Shown: positions 60,084-64,000 of the stretch, piece by piece
Position numbering within the stretch: position 1 is the first letter of the stretch
Layout of the letters: every line of letters begins with the position of its first letter
Assembly (NCBI GenBank): GCA_963800325.1
Contig: CAWDAQ010000003.1
Coordinates: 372,001 to 436,000, forward strand
Direction: 5' to 3'
Origin: CAWDAQ01 sp963800325
GTDB taxonomy: Bacteria > Actinomycetota > Actinomycetes > Actinomycetales > Dermatophilaceae
DNA length: 64,000 nt
The notes under the pieces: generated by a model
Database searches by the model: none
Told to the model about the DNA's origin: nothing
The model's input: only the letters and a program-made list of their open reading frames with translations
Program-made: the position numbers and the translations under genes

Positions 60084-60905
60084 CTAGGGTCTGCGCCGGT
60101 GTGCCCGGCCGCCCGCGGCGGCGAGCCGGGTGGCCAGTCCCGGGGAGACCCGGGTGGCGCGCCACGCGAGCTGGGCGACCAGCCCGACCGCGATGACGGC
60201 CTGGTCGCGCTCGAGGCCCCGCACGGCACGCCGGGCGACGCCGTCTGCGGTGAGGAACCTCGGCTGGACCCGGCGCATGATCTCCCGCGGGCCCGCGGCG
60301 AGCGAGGCCGGAGGGTCGACGACGTGCTCGAAGATCGCGGTGTCGACCGCGCTGGGGCAGAGGACGCTCACGCCGATCCCGTCACCGGCGACCTCGGCCC
60401 GCAGCCCGAGGGAGAGCCCGACGACCCCGTACTTCGACGTCACGTACGGCAGCATTCCCGGGACGGGGACCAGGCCGGCGACGGAGGCGGTGTTGAGGAC
60501 CCGGCCGCCGCCCTGACGGCGCATCACGGGCACCGCGGCCCGCACGCCGTTGACGACGCCGCCGAGGTTGGTCGCGAGGGCGGCCTCCCAGTGGGCGTCG
60601 GTGAGCTCCTCCAGGTGCCCGCCGACGGCGACGCCGGCGTTGTTGACCATGAGGTCGAGGCCGCCGTGGTCCGTCACCGTCCCCTCGACGAGGTCGCGGG
60701 CGGCCCCGGCGTCGGTGACGTCGAGCGCGGCGGCCGACCCACCGACCCGGTCGGCGACCTCGCGGGCGGCCTCGGCGTCGAGGTCGGCGACGACGACGTG
60801 GGAGCCCCGGGCCGCGAGCACGGCCGCGAGGGCCGCCCCGATCCCGGACCCCGCCCCGGTGACGATGCTCACCCGCGGGCGGAAGGCTCGTCTGGGCACG
60901 GGCAT
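60084..60905 (-). CDS. Short-chain dehydrogenase/reductase
   Basis: A 273-residue classical SDR. The NAD(P) loop TGAGSGIG is at residues 16-23, NNAG follows strand 4 and the active-site pair is Y154/K158 in YVTSK. D41 after the second strand suggests NAD preference. Substrate unknown. It is divergent from a TetR regulator across only 22 bp with overlapping promoters, so that regulator probably controls it. Confidence 0.92.
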   Translation of the reverse strand: MPVPRRAFRPRVSIVTGAGSGIGAALAAVLAARGSHVVVADLDAEAAREVADRVGGSAAALDVTDAGAARDLVEGTVTDHGGLDLMVNNAGVAVGGHLEELTDAHWEAALATNLGGVVNGVRAAVPVMRRQGGGRVLNTASVAGLVPVPGMLPYVTSKYGVVGLSLGLRAEVAGDGIGVSVLCPSAVDTAIFEHVVDPPASLAAGPREIMRRVQPRFLTADGVARRAVRGLERDQAVIAVGLVAQLAWRATRVSPGLATRLAAAGGRAHRRRP

Positions 60906-60911
60906 CCCCCG

Positions 60912-60921
60912 ACGCTACCGT
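60912..60921. promoter_or_regulatory. Overlapping divergent -10 boxes for the SDR and TetR genes
   Basis: The 10-bp string ACGCTACCGT holds TACCGT on the plus strand (60916-60921, 6 nt before the TetR ATG) and TAGCGT on the minus strand (60917-60912, 6 nt before the SDR ATG). Both starts are leaderless. Confidence 0.65.
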
Positions 60922-60927
60922 GTGGGC

Positions 60928-61536
60928 ATGTCTCGGGCGCAGCGGATGCCTCGGGCCGCCCGCGAGGAGCAGCTGCTCGGGATCGCCGAGCGGGTCTTCG
61001 GTGAGCGGGGCTTCCAGGCCGCGACCGTCGAGGAGATCGCCGAGGCCGCCGGCGTGACCAAGCCCGTGGTCTACGACCTGTTCGGGTCGAAGGAGGGACT
61101 CCTCGCCGCCGGGGTCGCCCGCGCCCGCGGCGAGCTGCAGGACGCCGTCCGGGCCGCCTGGCGCACGGTCCCCCGGGACGCGCCGGCCGAGTCCTCCTTC
61201 CGGGCCGGGGTCCGGGCCTTCTTCGACTTCATGGACGAGCACGCGAGCGCGTGGACCCTGCTGCAGCAGGAGGGCGTGTTCGCCGCCGGCGCGGCCAGGC
61301 CGCTGGAGGAGTTCCGCGCCGGCAACGTCGACCTCGTCCTCGGCGCGCTGCGCCGGTCGGCGCCGCCGGAGGTGTCCGACGTCGCGCTCGAGGGGATGGT
61401 CGAGGCGCTCATCGGGGCGTGCGAGCGGGTCGCGGTGTGGCGCACCCGGCGGACGGTCCCGGCGCAGCAGGCGACCGACCTCGTCGTCGCCCTGACGTGG
61501 CAGGGGTTGCGGGCGGTCGTCACCGACCGCGGGTGA
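60928..61536 (+). CDS. TetR-family transcriptional regulator
   Basis: A 202-residue regulator. The helix-turn-helix is TVEEIAEAAGVTKPVVYDLFGSKEGLL (about residues 31-57). The ligand domain has no recognisable subfamily. It is divergent from the SDR with shared promoter DNA, and its 3' end overlaps the convergent ppx/gppA gene by 17 bp. Confidence 0.92.
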   Translation: MSRAQRMPRAAREEQLLGIAERVFGERGFQAATVEEIAEAAGVTKPVVYDLFGSKEGLLAAGVARARGELQDAVRAAWRTVPRDAPAESSFRAGVRAFFDFMDEHASAWTLLQQEGVFAAGAARPLEEFRAGNVDLVLGALRRSAPPEVSDVALEGMVEALIGACERVAVWRTRRTVPAQQATDLVVALTWQGLRAVVTDRG

Positions 61537-62467
61537 GCCCGATCGCGAGCCCGTCGAGGATGTCGTGCTCGGAGGTGACCACCGACCTCGCCCCGGCCGC
61601 GGCCGCGCGGGTGACGACCTCACGCCAGACGAGGGCGCCGGCGCCGATGACGTCGACCCTGCCCGGGTGCATGAAGCCGAGCGCGGCCCGCTCCGCCCGG
61701 GTCATCCCGAGCAGGTCCTCGCAGGCGGCGACGACCCGGTCCGGCGGGAGGGTCGTCAGGTGGAGCCGGTCTGCGTCGTAGCTGGCCAGGCCCAGGGCGT
61801 GCGCGGTGACCGTGGTCACCGTGCCCGCGAGGCCGACGAGCGTGGCGACCCCGCTCAGCGGGACGGACCGCTCGGCCAGGTCCAGGGCCCGGTCCACGTC
61901 GGCCACCGCGGCGGCGACCTCGACCGCCGTCGGGGGGTCGGAGTGCAGGTGGCGCTCGGTGATCCGGACGCAGCCGACGTCGACCGAGCGGGCGGCCTCG
62001 ACGGCCGCGGTGCCCCGGACGAGCTCGGTCGAGCCGCCGCCGAGGTCGACGACGAGGTAGGGGCCGGGGACGCCCCCGGCGATCAGGTCCGCGGTCGCGC
62101 CGGTGAAGGACAGCGCGGCCTCCTCGTCGCCGCTGACGACCTCGGGGACGGTCCCGAAGTCCCGGAACGCCTGCCGCACCCCGGCGATGAACTCGCCCGC
62201 GTTCTCGGCGTCCCGGGAGGCCGAGGTCGCGACGAACCGGACCGCCTCGACGTCGTGGACCCGGCACTCGCGGGCGTACTCCGCGGCGGCGTCGAGGGTG
62301 CGCGTCATGGCGGCGGGGGCGATCCGGCCCGTGCGGTCGACGCCGAGCCCGAGGCGGACGACCTCCATCCGCCGCACGACGTCGCTGACGGCGAGCGTGG
62401 CGGGGTCGACGTCGGCGACGAGCAGCCGGATCGAGTTCGTCCCGCAGTCGACCGCGGCGACCCTCAC
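61520..62467 (-). CDS. Ppx/GppA-family exopolyphosphatase/pppGpp phosphatase
   Basis: A 315-residue ASKHA-fold phosphatase. AAVDCGTNSIRLLVAD starts the fold, E116 in SGDEEA is the likely base and DLGGGSTE (141-148) the second phosphate loop. It lacks the C-terminal HD-like domain of long Ppx proteins, like the short actinobacterial Ppx1. The GTG at 62467 overlaps the DUF501 stop (GTGA). Confidence 0.93.
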   Translation of the reverse strand: MRVAAVDCGTNSIRLLVADVDPATLAVSDVVRRMEVVRLGLGVDRTGRIAPAAMTRTLDAAAEYARECRVHDVEAVRFVATSASRDAENAGEFIAGVRQAFRDFGTVPEVVSGDEEAALSFTGATADLIAGGVPGPYLVVDLGGGSTELVRGTAAVEAARSVDVGCVRITERHLHSDPPTAVEVAAAVADVDRALDLAERSVPLSGVATLVGLAGTVTTVTAHALGLASYDADRLHLTTLPPDRVVAACEDLLGMTRAERAALGFMHPGRVDVIGAGALVWREVVTRAAAAGARSVVTSEHDILDGLAIGLTRGR

Positions 62468-63048
62468 GTGGTCTCCTCCTCCCGCGGGCCGCCCGGGCGG
62501 CAGGGACGGGCCCACCACGACCCGAGCCGGTCCAGCACCTCGTCGCCGAGGGGGTTGACCCCCGGCCCGGCCGCGAGCGCGTGCGCGACGAGGACGTGGA
62601 GGCACTTCACCCGGGTCGGCATCCCGCCCGCCGAGACGCCGGCGATCTCCGGGACCTGCCCGAGCTCGCCGCGCCGGCGCAGGTAGTCGTCGTGGGCCGC
62701 GGCGTACCGGGCCGCGAGCGCGGGGTCGGCGGTGAGCCGCTCGGTCATCTCCTGCATCAGCCCCTCGGACTCCAGCGTGCTCACCGCCCCGGTCAGCCGG
62801 GGGCACGTGGCGTAGAACGTCGTCGGGAACGGGGTGCCGTCCTCGAGCCGCGGGCGGGTCCGCACGACGTCGGGCTCGCCGCACGGGCACCGGTGGCCCA
62901 CCGCCACGACCCCGCGCGGGGTCCGGCCGAGCTGGCGCTCGACGGCGGCGAGGTCGACGGGGTCGACGGGGTCGGTCGCGGCGGGGTCGGTCGCGGCGAG
63001 GTCGGGGCCGTCGGCCGCGCCGGGGGGCTCGGCGGCCGGCCCGGTCAC
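62464..63048 (-). CDS. DUF501 protein
   Basis: A 194-residue protein. RCPCGEPDVVRTRPRLEDGTPFPTTFYATCP carries four cysteines that could bind metal; IAGVSAGGMPTRVKCLHVLVAHALAAGPGVNPLGD is the DUF501 signature. It lies between ftsB and ppx as in most actinobacteria; its function is unknown. The GTG overlaps the ftsB stop. Confidence 0.9.
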   Translation of the reverse strand: MTGPAAEPPGAADGPDLAATDPAATDPVDPVDLAAVERQLGRTPRGVVAVGHRCPCGEPDVVRTRPRLEDGTPFPTTFYATCPRLTGAVSTLESEGLMQEMTERLTADPALAARYAAAHDDYLRRRGELGQVPEIAGVSAGGMPTRVKCLHVLVAHALAAGPGVNPLGDEVLDRLGSWWARPCRPGGPREEETT

Positions 63049-63434
63049 CGGGGGGCGACCTTCTGCGGGTTGTCCGCGACCTTCGCCGAGTGCAGCACCT
63101 GGGAGTACCAGGGCAGGTCGGGGTCCGGCGCGGTGAGCGTGGACGCGCCCGGGGCCGCGTCGAGGGCCGGGTCGGCGTCGATGACCGTGTACGACTTCTC
63201 GCCGACCTTGACGAACTTCAGCCGCTTGCGGGCCTGCTGCTCGACGTACTCCGGGTCCTGCCAGTGCCTCGCCTCGGTCCGCAGGTCCTCGACCCGGGAC
63301 TGCTGGTCGGCGACCTGGGCGCGCATGTCCGAGATCGTGCCCCGTTGGGCGAGGTAGGAGTGGAGCGTGGGCCCGAGCAGGACCGCGAGCACGACGAGCA
63401 CGGACGCGAGCGCGAACCACCGCCGGGGCGACAT
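63045..63434 (-). CDS. ftsB: Septum formation initiator protein, FtsB/DivIC family
   Basis: A 129-residue protein. One transmembrane helix (about residues 6-27) is followed by a short coiled coil (ISDMRAQVADQQSRVEDLR) and the DPEYVEQQARKRLKFVKVGEKSYTVID block typical of the family. It bridges FtsQ and FtsL in the divisome. The ATG at 63434 gives a compact protein; homologues often have a longer basic N-terminus, so a start at GTG 63458 or further upstream is possible. Confidence 0.85.
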   Translation of the reverse strand: MSPRRWFALASVLVVLAVLLGPTLHSYLAQRGTISDMRAQVADQQSRVEDLRTEARHWQDPEYVEQQARKRLKFVKVGEKSYTVIDADPALDAAPGASTLTAPDPDLPWYSQVLHSAKVADNPQKVAPR

Positions 63435-63514
63435 GACCACGCGCTCCCGCTCCGGCACCGCGCGGGCGGCACCGGAGCGGGCACGTCCCCGGTGCGGGCG
63501 CTGCGCGGGCCGGC

Positions 63515-63536
63515 GCGCACCCCCCGGGGGGTGCGC
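63515..63536 (-). terminator. Perfect palindrome between eno and ftsB
   Basis: GCGCACCCCCC (63515-63525) and GGGGGGTGCGC (63526-63536) form a perfect 22-nt palindrome 27 nt after the eno stop. It probably attenuates eno read-through into ftsB. Confidence 0.6.
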
Positions 63537-63562
63537 CCCCGTCCGGGACCGCTCGCCACGCC

Positions 63563-64000
63563 TCAGCCCTGCTGGCGCGCCGCGAACCGCGGGAACGCGG
63601 CGACCCCTGCGTAGCGTCCGGCCCCCTCGAGCTCCTCCTCGATCCGCAGCAGCTGGTTGTACTTCGCGACCCGCTCCGAGCGGGCGGGCGCGCCCGTCTT
63701 GATCTGCCCGCAGTTCGTCGCGACGGCCAGGTCGGCGATGGTGACGTCCTCGGTCTCCCCCGAGCGGTGGCTGATCATGCACCGGTACCCGCTGCGGTGG
63801 GCGAGGTCGACCGCGTCGAGGGTCTCGGTGAGCGACCCGATCTGGTTGACCTTGACCAGCAGGGCGTTCGCCGTCCCGGTCTCGATCCCCCGGGTGATGC
63901 GCTCGGGGTTGGTGACGAACAGGTCGTCGCCGACGATCTGGACCTTGTCGCCGAGCCGCTCGGTGAGCAGCCGCCAGCCCTCCCAGTCGTCCTCGTCGAG
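63563..64000 (-). CDS. eno: Enolase, C-terminal part (5' end outside the window)
   Basis: The last 145 residues of enolase. VGDDLFVTNP, LVKVNQIGSLTETL (catalytic lysine), CMISHRSGETEDVTIADLAVATN and CGQIKTGAPARSERVAKYNQLLRIEEEL are unmistakable. It converts 2-phosphoglycerate to phosphoenolpyruvate. It leads leftward into ftsB-DUF501-ppx, the common actinobacterial order. Confidence 0.97.
   Translation of the reverse strand, partial: LDEDDWEGWRLLTERLGDKVQIVGDDLFVTNPERITRGIETGTANALLVKVNQIGSLTETLDAVDLAHRSGYRCMISHRSGETEDVTIADLAVATNCGQIKTGAPARSERVAKYNQLLRIEEELEGAGRYAGVAAFPRFAARQQG

Overview
The window is 64 kb of very GC-rich bacterial chromosome from an actinomycete. Evidence for this is mycothiol S-conjugate amidase, a CIRCE-controlled groES-groEL with a His-rich GroEL tail, the mca-DUF4307-greA order, frequent GTG starts and wall-to-wall coding. 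A member of the Micrococcales (Intrasporangiaceae-like) is a plausible but unproven guess. I see no prophage, insertion sequence, CRISPR array or rRNA. Both ends cut genes: an FAD/Fe-S oxidoreductase on the left and enolase on the right.

Layout. 1-10 kb: Fe-S flavoprotein, S4 protein, groEL/groES with two CIRCE boxes, a phospholipase D-type protein, a methyltransferase, ribokinase plus nucleoside hydrolase, and a NagZ-like lipoprotein. 10.9-19.7 kb: a long leftward run glmS-acpS-nnr-alr-hydrolase-tsaE-tsaB-rimI-tsaD (cell-wall precursors, NAD(P)HX repair, t6A tRNA modification). 19.7-31 kb: coaA, fumC, a secreted transglycosylase-like protein, PhoH-PIN, a Z-prenyl synthase, a hemolysin-III protein, mca, DUF4307, greA and a DrrAB-type ABC exporter. 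31-38.5 kb: ilvA, a GlmL-like protein, metB, an MFS-GntR pair, msrA and an M50-like membrane protein.

38.6-49.8 kb is the most distinctive region: a complete selenocysteine module. It contains a three-subunit formate dehydrogenase whose catalytic subunit reads through an in-frame UGA, followed by a SECIS-like hairpin with an E. coli-type GGUCU loop, then selD, tRNA-Sec (UCA), selA and selB. Thus the window holds a selenoprotein and the machinery to make it. Between the fdh operon and selD sits a DUF559 nuclease-like gene bracketed by tandem pairs of a 49-nt palindromic repeat.

49.8-64 kb: DUF1992, a BtuF-like protein, a transglutaminase/alpha-E/ATP-grasp operon, cystathionine beta-synthase (with metB, a possible reverse transsulfuration route), an SGNH hydrolase, a thiolase, a Bax-inhibitor-1 protein, a tRNA-Leu, a divergent SDR/TetR pair, Ppx/GppA, DUF501, a FtsB/DivIC-like protein and enolase.

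A recurring regulatory theme is the leaderless promoter. About twenty transcription units carry a -10 hexamer of the form nAnnnT, usually TAnnnT, lying 6-8 nt before a GTG/ATG start or before the 5' end of a mature tRNA. In several cases the -10 starts on the stop codon of the preceding gene, and one divergent pair shares overlapping -10 boxes. Within operons, GTGA/ATGA/CTGA overlaps are the rule, including one apparent CTG start. No stretch longer than 300 bases lacks a gene; the largest gaps (36735-37033 and 24614-24906) hold promoters and hairpins.
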